Of a stretch of DNA of 43,388 nucleotides, positions 7,377 through 16,833 are shown piece after piece (positions within the stretch are counted from its first letter, which is position 1; every line of letters starts with the position of its first letter). The notes under the pieces are model-generated. The model searched no databases. It saw only the letters and a list, made by a program, of their open reading frames with translations, and had not been told where the DNA came from. A program made the position numbers and the translations under genes. This DNA is from Deltaproteobacteria bacterium (GTDB lineage Bacteria; Desulfobacterota; GWC2-55-46; JADFVP01): positions 1-43,388 of the forward strand of contig JAJRZX010000106.1 in NCBI GenBank assembly GCA_024275045.1, given 5' to 3'.

Positions 7377-8351
7377 ATGTTAACGCTGGACCTTACCACT
7401 ATATACCAGATTATCGGTTTCTTCGTCCTTCTTATCATCCTTAACCGGTTGCTCTTTAAGCCCCTTCTTAAGGTCATGGAAGAGAGAGAGAGGCATACCG
7501 GGGGGACTGTAAAAGAGGCCGAAGAGATAGAAAAAGAGATAAAAGAAGGTCTTGCAGCCTATGAGAAAAAACTTCTCGAGGCCCGTGTAAAGGGCGGCGA
7601 GGTGCGGCAGAAGTTAAAAGAAGAGGCCCTTGCCGAAGAAAAAAAGCTCCTTGAGGCCGCAGGCGCCGAGGCGTCAAAAGAGCTCTCCCTCATGCGAGAT
7701 AAGATTACCGCGGAAAAGGACTCCGCCATTACAAAACTCACGGCAGAGACAAAATCCATCTCAAGAGAGATAGCCGGAAGACTTATTGAGAGAAAACTGG
7801 CCATTATCCTTATAGCGGGTTTTCTTACCGCTCTTCCCGTTTTATCAATGGCCGCGGAGCACAGCGAAGAAGGCGGAGGTCACGGCCTTGGATTATGGAA
7901 GATAATCAACTTCATCCTCCTCGTGGTGGGCGTTTACCTTGTCTGGACAAAGGTTATCAACGTGGCCCTTGACAAGAGAAGCGCCGAGATAAAAAAGACC
8001 CTTGATGACGCGGCGGCCATGAAAGCGGTGGCAGAGAAATCCGCCCTCCTGTATAAAGAGAAGCTCAATGCCCTGGACTCCAAGCTTGCCTCCATTACCG
8101 AGGAGCTCAGGTTAGAGGGTCAGGCAGAGAAAAAACGCCTTATACTTGAGGCCGAGCAAGCGGCGAAGAGGCTGAAAGAGCAGGCAAAGGCCACGGCAGA
8201 GCAGGAAGTAACAAAGGCCCGCCTGGAAATCAGGGGCGAGGTTGCCGAACTTGCCATAAAGATGGCAAGAGAGATCCTCGAAAAAGAACTAAACCCAGAG
8301 GACCAGCAGCGCCTTGTTAAAGAGTACATCTCAAACCTGCGCCTGAATTAA
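7377..8351 (+). CDS. ATP synthase Fo subunits b' and b fused in one polypeptide
   Basis: The 324-residue product contains two ATP synthase b-type stalk units in one frame. Residues 8-31 are a membrane anchor followed by a long charged coiled coil to about residue 140 (b', as in separate AtpX/AtpF2 proteins). A hydrophobic stretch at 141-158 ending in a signal-peptidase-like SMA-AEH then leads, via a His/Gly-rich linker, to a second anchor (174-194) and a second coiled coil ending in KEYISNLRLN, matching AtpF (b). Residues 141 onward look like the signal-bearing N-terminus of a deltaproteobacterial AtpF joined directly to the end of b'. No ATG, GTG or TTG lies in frame near the junction. GGGAG precedes the start. 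It opens the operon bfused-atpH-A-G-D-C. A sequencing or assembly deletion at the junction is an alternative. Confidence 0.85.
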   Translation: MLTLDLTTIYQIIGFFVLLIILNRLLFKPLLKVMEERERHTGGTVKEAEEIEKEIKEGLAAYEKKLLEARVKGGEVRQKLKEEALAEEKKLLEAAGAEASKELSLMRDKITAEKDSAITKLTAETKSISREIAGRLIERKLAIILIAGFLTALPVLSMAAEHSEEGGGHGLGLWKIINFILLVVGVYLVWTKVINVALDKRSAEIKKTLDDAAAMKAVAEKSALLYKEKLNALDSKLASITEELRLEGQAEKKRLILEAEQAAKRLKEQAKATAEQEVTKARLEIRGEVAELAIKMAREILEKELNPEDQQRLVKEYISNLRLN

Positions 8352-8488
8352 GGGCCCCGGGGGCCGTCTCCGCGCGCGGCGGTGGTTTGCGGCATAAGAT
8401 ACTGAGGCGCGCATAAGCGTACAACAACAAAAACAGCCGCGAGGCTGTGATATATACACATACATCCGGTAAAAATTAACCGTAAAAG

Positions 8489-9034
8489 ATGAAAAACACA
8501 ATTATTACAAAAAAGTTGGCCTCTGCCCTCATGAACGTGGGCATTGACGAGCACTCCACTGAGAGGCTGGGCAAAGACCTCCTGACGCTAATCGAAATCT
8601 TCTCGGCGAACAGCGAGCTTACGGGAGTTCTCCTTAACCCCATGCACGGACTGCAGGCACGCCAGGACCTTATGCAGAAGATCTCCCGTACAGCCGAGGT
8701 CAGCACTGTTATTGAAAAATTCATGAACTACCTTATTGAATCAAGGCACGTTCGCCTCTTAAGAGACATAGAGACAGCCTACTCAAGGCTTGATGATGAG
8801 CTCTCTGGCAGGCTGCGCGCCATTATAGAGGCCCCCTCCGAGCTCTCGGAAGGGCTTAAGGCTGAGATAAAGACAAAGCTTGCCGGGATTACCGGTAAGG
8901 ACGTTGTACTGAACTTCAAGAGCGACCCATCTCTAATCGGTGGCCTTGTAATAAAACTGGACAATACCGTTATCGACGGCAGCATAAAGACTCAGCTCGA
9001 ACTCTTGCGTACCAAAATGATTGCAAGAGGCTAA
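8489..9034 (+). CDS. atpH: ATP synthase F1 subunit delta
   Basis: The 181-residue product has the size and layout of the delta (OSCP) subunit, which joins the peripheral stalk to the top of F1. The N-terminal helical domain contains the family's LA-AL...G-ID segment and NPM(H)G...R-LM. The C-terminal part ends with the conserved DPSLIGGLVIKLDNTVIDGSIKTQLELL block. It lies between the fused b'/b gene and atpA, as in standard operons. A 137-base gap, rich in short G/C palindromes and with no recognised gene, separates it from the fused gene. The Shine-Dalgarno before this ATG is weak (only GTAAAAG-like bases). Confidence 0.93.
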   Translation: MKNTIITKKLASALMNVGIDEHSTERLGKDLLTLIEIFSANSELTGVLLNPMHGLQARQDLMQKISRTAEVSTVIEKFMNYLIESRHVRLLRDIETAYSRLDDELSGRLRAIIEAPSELSEGLKAEIKTKLAGITGKDVVLNFKSDPSLIGGLVIKLDNTVIDGSIKTQLELLRTKMIARG

Positions 9035-9062
9035 TTAAAAAATTTTCAAGGGGTGGACTGAG

Positions 9063-10592
9063 ATGATAAAGGCAGAAGAGATAAGTAACCTTATCAGGAC
9101 CAGTATCGAGGGTTTTGAGAAAGAGGTAGACATTCAGGAGGTAGGAACCGTTATCTCCGTGGGTGACGGAGTTGCCAGGATATACGGTCTGGAAAAGGCC
9201 ATGGCCGGTGAGCTTGTGGAGTTGTCAGCAGGTCTCTTCGGCATGGTGCTTAACCTTGAAGAAGACAACGTGGGCGTAACCGTACTTGGCGAGGACTTTG
9301 GCATTAAAGAAGGCGATACCGTAAAGCGTACGGGCAAAATTGTGGAGATACCCGTTGGCGAGGGGCTCATGGGCCGCGTTGTAGACGCCCTTGGCAACCC
9401 CATTGACGATAAGGGCCCCATAGAGTCCTCTGAGTCCAGAAGAATCGAGATAAAGGCCCCTGGCATCGTAGCGAGAAAATCCGTTAAGGAGCCTCTCCAG
9501 ACAGGCATTAAGGCCATTGACGCCATGATACCCATAGGGCGCGGCCAGCGTGAGCTCATCATTGGCGACCGCCAGACAGGCAAGACCGCCATTGCCATTG
9601 ATACGATAATCAACCAGAAGGGTCTGGACGTCTTCTGCATATACGTTGCCATAGGTCAGAAACAATCAACAGTTGCGCAGATAGTAAAAAAACTCACCGA
9701 GCACGGGGCCATGGACTACACGGTTATCGTAGCCGCCACGGCATCAATTCCCGCGCCTCTGCAGTTCATATCCCCGTACTCGGGATGCACCATAGGCGAG
9801 TATTTTAGAGACAGCGGCAGACACGCCCTTATCGTATATGACGATCTATCCAAACACGCCGTAGCCTACAGGCAGCTCTCGCTGCTGCTCCGTAGACCTC
9901 CGGGCCGTGAGGCATTCCCAGGAGACGTATTTTATCTCCACTCAAGGCTCCTTGAGAGGGCATCAAAACTCAGCGACGCCCTTGGCGGAGGCTCACTTAC
10001 GGCTCTGCCTATTATTGAGACTCAGGCCGGAGACGTATCGGCTTATATTCCCACAAACGTCATATCCATTACAGACGGTCAGATTTACCTTGAGTCCGAC
10101 CTCTTCTACTCAGGCATACGCCCGGCCATTAACGTTGGTCTCTCAGTCTCCCGTGTTGGCGGCAGCGCGCAGGTAAAAGGCATGAAGCAGGTTGCCGGTA
10201 CAATGCGCCTTGAGCTTGCCCAGTACAGAGAGCTCGCGGCCTTTGCCCAGTTCGGCTCAGACCTTGACCCGGCCACGCAGCGCCAGCTTGCCCGAGGTGA
10301 GCGCCTTGTTGAGATACTGAAACAGAACCAGTACTCCCCGCTCTCCGTGGAAAAACAGATTATCGTAATTTACGCCGCCACAAACGGCTTTGTAGACGAT
10401 TATCCCCCTGAAGACCTTGTACGGTACGAACAAGAGCTCTACACCTTCTTTGAGACGAGAAAGGCCGATCTTCTGGCAGCCGTAGCAGAGAAGAAAGTCC
10501 TTGATGATGACTTGAAGGCAAAGGTAAAGGCCGCCCTCGAAGAGCTCAAGGGCCTCTTTGTCCCAAGCAGCAGCAAGGTTGCGGCAGAGTAG
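9063..10592 (+). CDS. atpA: ATP synthase F1 subunit alpha
   Basis: The 509-residue product is a full-length, well-conserved alpha subunit, the regulatory nucleotide-binding subunit of the F1 hexamer. The Walker A motif GDRQTGKT is at residues 168-175, preceded by the typical [19 protein letters not shown]-type stretch. The [17 protein letters not shown] signature (the arginine finger region) is present near residues 355-372, and the C-terminal helical domain is complete. AGGGGTGG lies just before the ATG. It follows atpH by 28 bases and precedes atpG by 40 bases, so the three are clearly cotranscribed. Nothing unusual was seen in the sequence. Confidence 0.98.
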   Translation: MIKAEEISNLIRTSIEGFEKEVDIQEVGTVISVGDGVARIYGLEKAMAGELVELSAGLFGMVLNLEEDNVGVTVLGEDFGIKEGDTVKRTGKIVEIPVGEGLMGRVVDALGNPIDDKGPIESSESRRIEIKAPGIVARKSVKEPLQTGIKAIDAMIPIGRGQRELIIGDRQTGKTAIAIDTIINQKGLDVFCIYVAIGQKQSTVAQIVKKLTEHGAMDYTVIVAATASIPAPLQFISPYSGCTIGEYFRDSGRHALIVYDDLSKHAVAYRQLSLLLRRPPGREAFPGDVFYLHSRLLERASKLSDALGGGSLTALPIIETQAGDVSAYIPTNVISITDGQIYLESDLFYSGIRPAINVGLSVSRVGGSAQVKGMKQVAGTMRLELAQYRELAAFAQFGSDLDPATQRQLARGERLVEILKQNQYSPLSVEKQIIVIYAATNGFVDDYPPEDLVRYEQELYTFFETRKADLLAAVAEKKVLDDDLKAKVKAALEELKGLFVPSSSKVAAE

Positions 10593-10632
10593 CATAATAG
10601 AAAAAACCACTTTAGTGATGGAATAAAAAACT

Positions 10633-11511
10633 ATGCCCGGCTTAAAAGACATACAACGCCGTATTAAGAGCGTAAAAAACACCCAGCAGATTACAAAGGC
10701 CATGAAGATGGTGGCCGCCGCCAAGCTGCGCCGCGCTCAGGAGAACATCGAGGCCGCGCGCCCATATGCCGAGAAGATGGCCGAGCTTGTCTCCTCACTT
10801 GCCTCCATGAGCAGCCCTGAGAGCCATCCGCTTCTGGCAAGCACCGGTGGGCCCAGAACAGGCCTTCTCGTCGTCACCTCTGACCGAGGTCTATGCGGCG
10901 GTTTTAATACCTATCTCATCAGAAAGGCCGAGAACTTCATGTCCGAGAAAGGCAGTGATAACGTCAGCCTCAGCCTCACGGGCAAACGCGGGCTTGACTA
11001 CTTTAAGAGACGTAACGTTCAGATTATTGACTCAAAACCCGCTACCTCCGTAACCCCTTCTTATGAATCGGCGCGCGAGACCGCCCTTAAACTCATAGGG
11101 CTCTTTTTAGGGGAGGAGCTTGACGAGGTTCATATCATATACAGCCGCTTCGAGTCCGCCCTGACGCAGACCCCTGTGGTGCAGCGTCTGCTGCCCCTTG
11201 CGCCTGAGGCAGGTGAGAGAGAAGAGAGCGGCGCAGAGGAAGGCGAGAGCACAGAGGTTCTTTACGAGCCCTCTGTGGATCAGGTCCTTCAGAACCTTCT
11301 TCCAAAATATATAGAAGTACAGATATACAGGGCGCTCCTTGAGTCCGCCGCCAGCGAGCACGGCGCGAGAATGACGGCCATGGACTCAGCCTCAAGAAAC
11401 GCCTCTGATATGATAGGCTCCCTCACGCTTCGCTACAACAGACTGCGTCAGGCTGCTATTACAAGTGAGCTGATGGAAATCATAAGCGGATCCGAAGCCC
11501 TTAAGGATTAG
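10633..11511 (+). CDS. atpG: ATP synthase F1 subunit gamma
   Basis: The 292-residue product is the central rotor shaft of F1. The N-terminus PGLKDIQRRIKSVKNTQQITKAMKMVAAAKLR-type block is split here by the family's normal variation and is nearly canonical. The core holds TSDRGLCGGFN and the C-terminus holds the MTAMDSASRNASDMI signature and the LRYNRLRQAAIT...EIISGS helix that enters the alpha3beta3 hexamer. A short acidic insertion (about residues 195-212, EAGEREESGAEEG) lies in the surface domain, where length varies between species. It lies 40 bases after atpA and 58 bases before atpD, within the same operon. Confidence 0.97.
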   Translation: MPGLKDIQRRIKSVKNTQQITKAMKMVAAAKLRRAQENIEAARPYAEKMAELVSSLASMSSPESHPLLASTGGPRTGLLVVTSDRGLCGGFNTYLIRKAENFMSEKGSDNVSLSLTGKRGLDYFKRRNVQIIDSKPATSVTPSYESARETALKLIGLFLGEELDEVHIIYSRFESALTQTPVVQRLLPLAPEAGEREESGAEEGESTEVLYEPSVDQVLQNLLPKYIEVQIYRALLESAASEHGARMTAMDSASRNASDMIGSLTLRYNRLRQAAITSELMEIISGSEALKD

Positions 11512-11557
11512 GTTTAAGGCCGCGCCCGTTAAACAATTTAAGTAATAAAAGCAGTAA

Positions 11558-12988
<1,431 letters not shown>

Positions 12989-13210
12989 CCTGGGCCCGCT
13001 TAAAAAGGCAAAGGCGTACGGGGATTTGTGGAGTGTGGGGGAGTTATTGGGGTGATGATAGGGATGCTTGAGGCTTTATGTTTAAGGGGTGGGCACTGCC
13101 TGCCAAAAGACTCAGCAATACCAGAGAGACAGGTTATACCGGATTAACCGGATAAGAAAAACTTCACAGGCTAATTAGCCGATTAAAAATATCAAAAAAA
13201 GCGTAAACTT

Positions 13211-13624
13211 ATGGCTGACAACTTTTTACTTGAGATAATAACCCCTTCGAGAAAACTTCTCTCTCTTGAGGCCGAAGAGCTTACTGCCCCGGGGGAGCTT
13301 GGAGAGTTCGGCATATTGCCGGGGCATATGCATTTTTTCTCTCTTCTACGCGCAGGCGAGGTCTCCTACAAGTCAGGGGCCGAGAGAGGCCGCATAGCCA
13401 TCAGCACGGGTTACGCCGAGGTTGGCCCGGATAAGACCATACTCCTTGTGGACAGCGCCATGACAGAGGCCGAGATAGACACAGGTGAGGCCCGCGAGGC
13501 CATTACCGAGGCCGAGGCCAAGATGAAGGGACATGAAGAGGACGACCCTGCTTACAAGGCCGCTGCCGATGACATTGAGTACGCCGAGGCCCGCATAACC
13601 CTGAAAGAAGGGCCGTCCAAGTAA
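13211..13624 (+). CDS. atpC: ATP synthase F1 subunit epsilon
   Basis: The 137-residue product has the beta-sandwich N-terminal domain of epsilon: ITPSRKLLSLEAEELTAPG followed by GEFGILPGHMHFFSLL and ISTGYAEVGPDKTILLVDSA. The C-terminal helical arm is acidic and complete. Epsilon links the gamma shaft to the c-ring and can inhibit ATP hydrolysis. It is last in the operon and is followed by a strong terminator. It lies 222 bases after atpD, and no clear Shine-Dalgarno precedes its ATG, so its translation may be weaker or controlled separately. The membrane subunits a and c (atpB, atpE) are not in this window; in deltaproteobacteria they often sit elsewhere. Confidence 0.95.
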   Translation: MADNFLLEIITPSRKLLSLEAEELTAPGELGEFGILPGHMHFFSLLRAGEVSYKSGAERGRIAISTGYAEVGPDKTILLVDSAMTEAEIDTGEAREAITEAEAKMKGHEEDDPAYKAAADDIEYAEARITLKEGPSK

Positions 13625-13646
13625 GATAAAAAATTCTGAGAACAAC

Positions 13647-13679
13647 AAAAAAGGGCCCTTTTTTAAAGGGCCCTTTTTT
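13647..13679 (+). terminator. Rho-independent terminator of the ATP synthase operon
   Basis: A perfect 12-bp stem, AAAAAAGGGCCC (13647-13658) with GGGCCCTTTTTT (13668-13679), encloses a 9-base loop. It begins 23 bases after the atpC stop codon. The symmetric A and T runs allow it to work in both directions, so it may also close the minus-strand membrane protein gene that ends at 13773. Confidence 0.92.
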
Positions 13680-13772
13680 ATATTCAAGGGATTATCATTG
13701 CGAAAGATACAGTTCTTGACGTAAAAAAATATTTTCAACCGCTGATTTTAATGGTGGGCCGTGCCCACCCTA

Positions 13773-14225
13773 CTAAACTGCCTTCTGGTGGCGCAGTCTG
13801 CCTGACAACCTCAGGCCATCACGCATGCTTAGGCCCATTAATGTTAAATTTACCGCCCCTGCCAATAACTCTAAAACCTGAACCACATAAAATCCGCCGT
13901 CAAAGAGACCGGCAGCTGCACGGTGCTCAAGAAAGATCGCGGAAGGCAGCAAAATCAGCAAACCGTTTAGAGCGATAAAGGGCATACGTCTCATCTTGGC
14001 CTTGACAAGGTGTGCCTTTCTGTTTTTTGATAGAGCAAAACCTGTTCCGCCTGTTAAAGCAATAGCCGGAACTAAGATAAAGAGCCCCGGTCTTAGTATC
14101 AAACCCTTAATCATTGCAACAGACTCATGTGACCCGAAAAACTCGACAAATACAGTGGATGTAAAAAAAACAGCTATGCAGAGCGTGGCCGTAAGAGCCG
14201 CAACAGGGTGAATAATTCGCTTCAT
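13773..14225 (-). CDS. Small four-helix membrane protein, divergent from a MarR regulator; function unknown
   Basis: The 150-residue product has four predicted membrane helices (roughly residues 6-26, 40-62, 80-97 and 106-128) and a basic C-terminus. Conserved-looking stretches are TGGTGFALSKNR, KMRRMPFIALNGLL and VQVLELLAGAVNLTLMGLSMRDGLRL. I recall similar short membrane proteins of unknown function paired with MarR regulators in other proteobacteria. The start at 14225 is chosen over a longer frame because GGAGGAG lies 8 bases before it and the upstream codons would run through the divergent promoter. It is transcribed away from the MarR gene with the shared operator between them, so it is the likely regulated target. 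The substrate, if any, is not apparent. Confidence 0.75.
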   Translation of the reverse strand: MKRIIHPVAALTATLCIAVFFTSTVFVEFFGSHESVAMIKGLILRPGLFILVPAIALTGGTGFALSKNRKAHLVKAKMRRMPFIALNGLLILLPSAIFLEHRAAAGLFDGGFYVVQVLELLAGAVNLTLMGLSMRDGLRLSGRLRHQKAV

Positions 14226-14247
14226 ATCTCTGTCTCCTCCCTTATCA

Positions 14248-14284
14248 TTGACATTATGTTGCCATAATGACACAATGTTGTCAA
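14248..14284. promoter_or_regulatory. Palindromic operator/promoter region between the MarR gene and its divergent neighbour
   Basis: The short intergenic region holds a perfect 7-bp inverted repeat, CATTATG (14252-14258) and CATAATG (14263-14269), with a 4-base spacer, the size and AT-rich type of a MarR dimer site. It is enclosed by TTGACA (14248-14253) and its inverse TGTCAA (14279-14284), which could act as -35 elements for the two diverging genes. Binding here would shut off both directions. Confidence 0.6.
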
Positions 14285-14303
14285 ATATAAAAAGGAGTAT
14301 TAC

Positions 14304-14741
14304 ATGAGACACACGCAGGAAGGGCATGTCTTTACCGAGATTGTTTTAGAAGTTTTCAGGCTCAGCGGACGGCTGATTGCGGAAGGAGACAAGATTACGG
14401 AGCCATATGGGCTCAGCAGTGCGCGGTGGAAAATCCTTGGTTCCATTGCAAGGTCAGATACTCCGCTCACAGTTTCGCAGATAGCTCGAGTAATGGGACA
14501 GACTCGTCAGGCTGTGCAGAGACTGGTTGATATTATGCAGAGTAATGGACTGCTCGCCTTTCTCAGAAACCCTGAGCATAAACGCGCCAAACTAATCACT
14601 TTAACAGATAAAGGAAAAGGAGTTTACGCAAGGCTGGAAGAGAAACAGATACCTTGGGCCAATGAACAGGCAAGCCGTCTAAATGGAGATAATCTGGCAA
14701 CTACCCTTGCCACTCTTAAGAAAATCTCAGAACTTTTTTAA
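14304..14741 (+). CDS. MarR-family transcriptional regulator
   Basis: The 145-residue product has the MarR winged-helix layout: an N-terminal dimer helix, GLSSARWKILGSIA, then the helix-turn-helix segment LTVSQIARVMGQTRQAVQRLVDIMQ (about residues 54-80), the wing NPEHKRAKLITLTDKG and a C-terminal dimer helix. MarR proteins are usually autorepressors that release DNA on binding a small phenolic or oxidant ligand. No conserved cysteine of the redox-sensing OhrR type is present, so a ligand is more likely. AAAAAGGAG precedes the ATG. It faces away from the 4-TM protein gene across a palindromic site, and the pair probably forms a self-contained regulated unit. Confidence 0.9.
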   Translation: MRHTQEGHVFTEIVLEVFRLSGRLIAEGDKITEPYGLSSARWKILGSIARSDTPLTVSQIARVMGQTRQAVQRLVDIMQSNGLLAFLRNPEHKRAKLITLTDKGKGVYARLEEKQIPWANEQASRLNGDNLATTLATLKKISELF

Positions 14742-14762
14742 AATAAACAGGAAGGCCACCCC

Positions 14763-15371
14763 CTACTCCACCTTCACGCCCTTTGGACGTATGGCGAGCT
14801 TTACCTGCCCGTCCTTCTCAACGACCATGACCTCCGTATCCTTTACATTATAATTGCGGGCTATCTTCTCTCTGGCGTCTTTTATACTAGCCATGAACTT
14901 GGCCTCGCTAAGGCCCTTTACCCCGGCCTTGCACCTTTTACGGGCTTCAATATACTTTTTATAAATAGGGCTGAGACTCTCTTCACCGCTATCCTGCTCT
15001 ACCTGCGTTTCCCCTCCTCCTGCCCTATCCTTCAAGGCCAGACCAGCGGGTGCAGGCACAGACACAGAAGACCCGTAGGTCTCGGATCTACGCACATACT
15101 CCCCTTCCTCCATTGAACGCAGGATACGCAGCCAGTACTGCCTGTATGAGTTAAACCTTGAGAGCAGGCAATTGAGCTTAAACTGGTCGGCAGTATTATT
15201 AATCGTCATATTCGTATAACGCATTATCAGGGACTCTATCTCTTTTTTGTGTATAAGGGGCTCGCGTTTTAACAGATGCATAAAGTACTGCTCATACTCC
15301 TGCTTGAGGCGCGTTATCTTGGTCTCCAGCGAGTCAAGCTTCTCGGTCATCTCAGAAGTAGCCAAATTCAA
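14763..15371 (-). CDS. MXAN_5187-like conserved protein, function unknown
   Basis: The 202-residue product begins with a coiled-coil region (about residues 8-35, EKLDSLETKITRLKQEYEQYF), continues with conserved-looking LIMRYTNMTINNTADQFKLNCLLSRFNSYRQYW, a variable Ala/Gly/Glu-rich linker, and a C-terminal domain with IYKKYIEARKRC...GLSEAKFMASIKDAREKIARNYNVKDTEVMVVEKDGQVKLAIRP. This matches my memory of the MXAN_5187 family, widespread in myxobacteria and other deltaproteobacteria and of unknown function; I could not check it. It has no signal peptide and should be cytoplasmic. The start is uncertain: the first codon is TTG, with GGGAG close upstream, and another TTG two codons later has better spacing. 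Confidence 0.6.
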   Translation of the reverse strand: MNLATSEMTEKLDSLETKITRLKQEYEQYFMHLLKREPLIHKKEIESLIMRYTNMTINNTADQFKLNCLLSRFNSYRQYWLRILRSMEEGEYVRRSETYGSSVSVPAPAGLALKDRAGGGETQVEQDSGEESLSPIYKKYIEARKRCKAGVKGLSEAKFMASIKDAREKIARNYNVKDTEVMVVEKDGQVKLAIRPKGVKVE

Positions 15372-15753
15372 ATCTCCCTTACGGTATAAATAATCTCAGC
15401 CTTTAAGAAGATAAAACAAGTGCCGCCCCGAAGCTCTGCCGGTGCGTAAAGACCATAAGGTTCACTTGCGGATTAAAGTGTAAAACAAGGCAGCCATTTA
15501 CATAAAAAGGGAGTATCTGCGTAAAAACCCCTTTAATCACCGATTATAAAACACCATACATTGTCCGCATCTCGTCCTGTTTCGTCAGTACCAAAAGTTA
15601 CATACACAATAACTCATAATTATGTTACCTTATAAGTATCGTCCCTTTGTCAAAGGGACTGTAAAAAATATCGCCTCCGAACTCTCTTACCGGGTAACAT
15701 TCTACCTCTACCCCGGCCACCGGGCAACCACTCATCAGAGGATACCACAGCAT
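15372..15753 (+). other. Intergenic region upstream of the HD-GYP regulator gene
   Basis: These 382 bases hold no gene I can support. The frame of the regulator stays open back to 15622 but that stretch does not resemble a receiver domain. An AT-rich segment (about 15595-15635) could hold a promoter, but no pair of convincing hexamers was found. Confidence 0.4.
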
Positions 15754-16833
15754 ATGGCTGGAAAAATACTTATCATAGATGATGAAGAGGCCGTACGCAA
15801 GGTCTTAAAGACCCATCTCGCCAAAGAAGGTTACAGGATTAATATCTCCTCAGGCGGCAAAGGCGTATTTGAGGACCTGAAGCAGAGCAGGACACAGGTT
15901 ATCATATGCGACATCAAGATGCCGGAGATAGATGGCCTTGAGGTACTTGACTACATAAGGCTTCATATGAAGACCGTTCCCGTTATTATGCTTACAGGGC
16001 TTACGGATATCTCTGTGGCAGTTGACGTAATGAAGCGGGGAGCCTTTGATTATGTTACCAAACCCGTAACCAAGAACGATCTCCTCAGCGCCGTGCAGAA
16101 GGCGTTCTCACAGCGGGAGCTGCTGCTTGAAAACCGCCGCCTCGCCCGTGAGGTAAAACGCTACCAGATACTCCTTGAACAGAAAATCATCGAGAGCCGC
16201 GAGAACCTTGGACACAGAAACGTGGAGCTATCAAAGGCATACGGCACGCTGAAATCCATGAACTTCCGCTTTGTGAACGTACTGGCCGAGACCATTGAGG
16301 CAAAAGACCATCACACGCGGGGCCACTGCAACCGTATGCGCATGTTATGCGTGGAGCTTGGAAGAATAATAGGTCTTGAGCAGAAAAACATCGAGCTCCT
16401 TGAGTACGCCTCAATGTTACATGATATAGGCAAGATCGGCGTCAATGAGTTAATCCTCAATAAAGAAGGGCCCCTCAACGAAGAGGAAAAAGAGCATGTA
16501 AGGATACACCCCGAGGTGGGCAGAAAAATCCTCAAGGGCATACCCCTTATGGAGGGAGTATCCGATATCATCTTATCCCATCATGAGAACTACGACGGCA
16601 GCGGATACCCCCGTGGGCTAAAGGGCGAAGCCATCCCACTTGGCGCAAGGATTATCAGCGCCGCAGACCTCTACGATGCCATGAGCAACGACCGCCCATA
16701 CAGAAAAGGCAGACCTCTTGATAATATAATAAAAGAGCTTAAGAGGGTATCAGGCACTCAGCTTGACCCGTACATAGTAGATGTATTTCTTGAGAACATG
16801 GAGACCATCGTTAAAAAAAGTGAGGTCCAGTGA
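15754..16833 (+). CDS. Response regulator with HD-GYP domain (probable c-di-GMP phosphodiesterase)
   Basis: The 359-residue product has an N-terminal receiver domain with IIDDEEA, the phosphoacceptor Asp at about residue 53 (IICDIKMPE) and the conserved Lys in VTKPVTK, followed by a coiled-coil linker (about 125-160) and a C-terminal HD-GYP domain. The latter shows HTRGH, the HD pair in HDIGKIG, HPEVG and HHENYDGSGYP, so the metal-binding residues look intact. Such proteins hydrolyse c-di-GMP when phosphorylated. The start at 15754 is where receiver homology begins. The stop codon overlaps the GTG start of the histidine kinase that follows, so the pair is translated together and probably forms a two-component system. 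The output is inferred. Confidence 0.9.
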   Translation: MAGKILIIDDEEAVRKVLKTHLAKEGYRINISSGGKGVFEDLKQSRTQVIICDIKMPEIDGLEVLDYIRLHMKTVPVIMLTGLTDISVAVDVMKRGAFDYVTKPVTKNDLLSAVQKAFSQRELLLENRRLAREVKRYQILLEQKIIESRENLGHRNVELSKAYGTLKSMNFRFVNVLAETIEAKDHHTRGHCNRMRMLCVELGRIIGLEQKNIELLEYASMLHDIGKIGVNELILNKEGPLNEEEKEHVRIHPEVGRKILKGIPLMEGVSDIILSHHENYDGSGYPRGLKGEAIPLGARIISAADLYDAMSNDRPYRKGRPLDNIIKELKRVSGTQLDPYIVDVFLENMETIVKKSEVQ

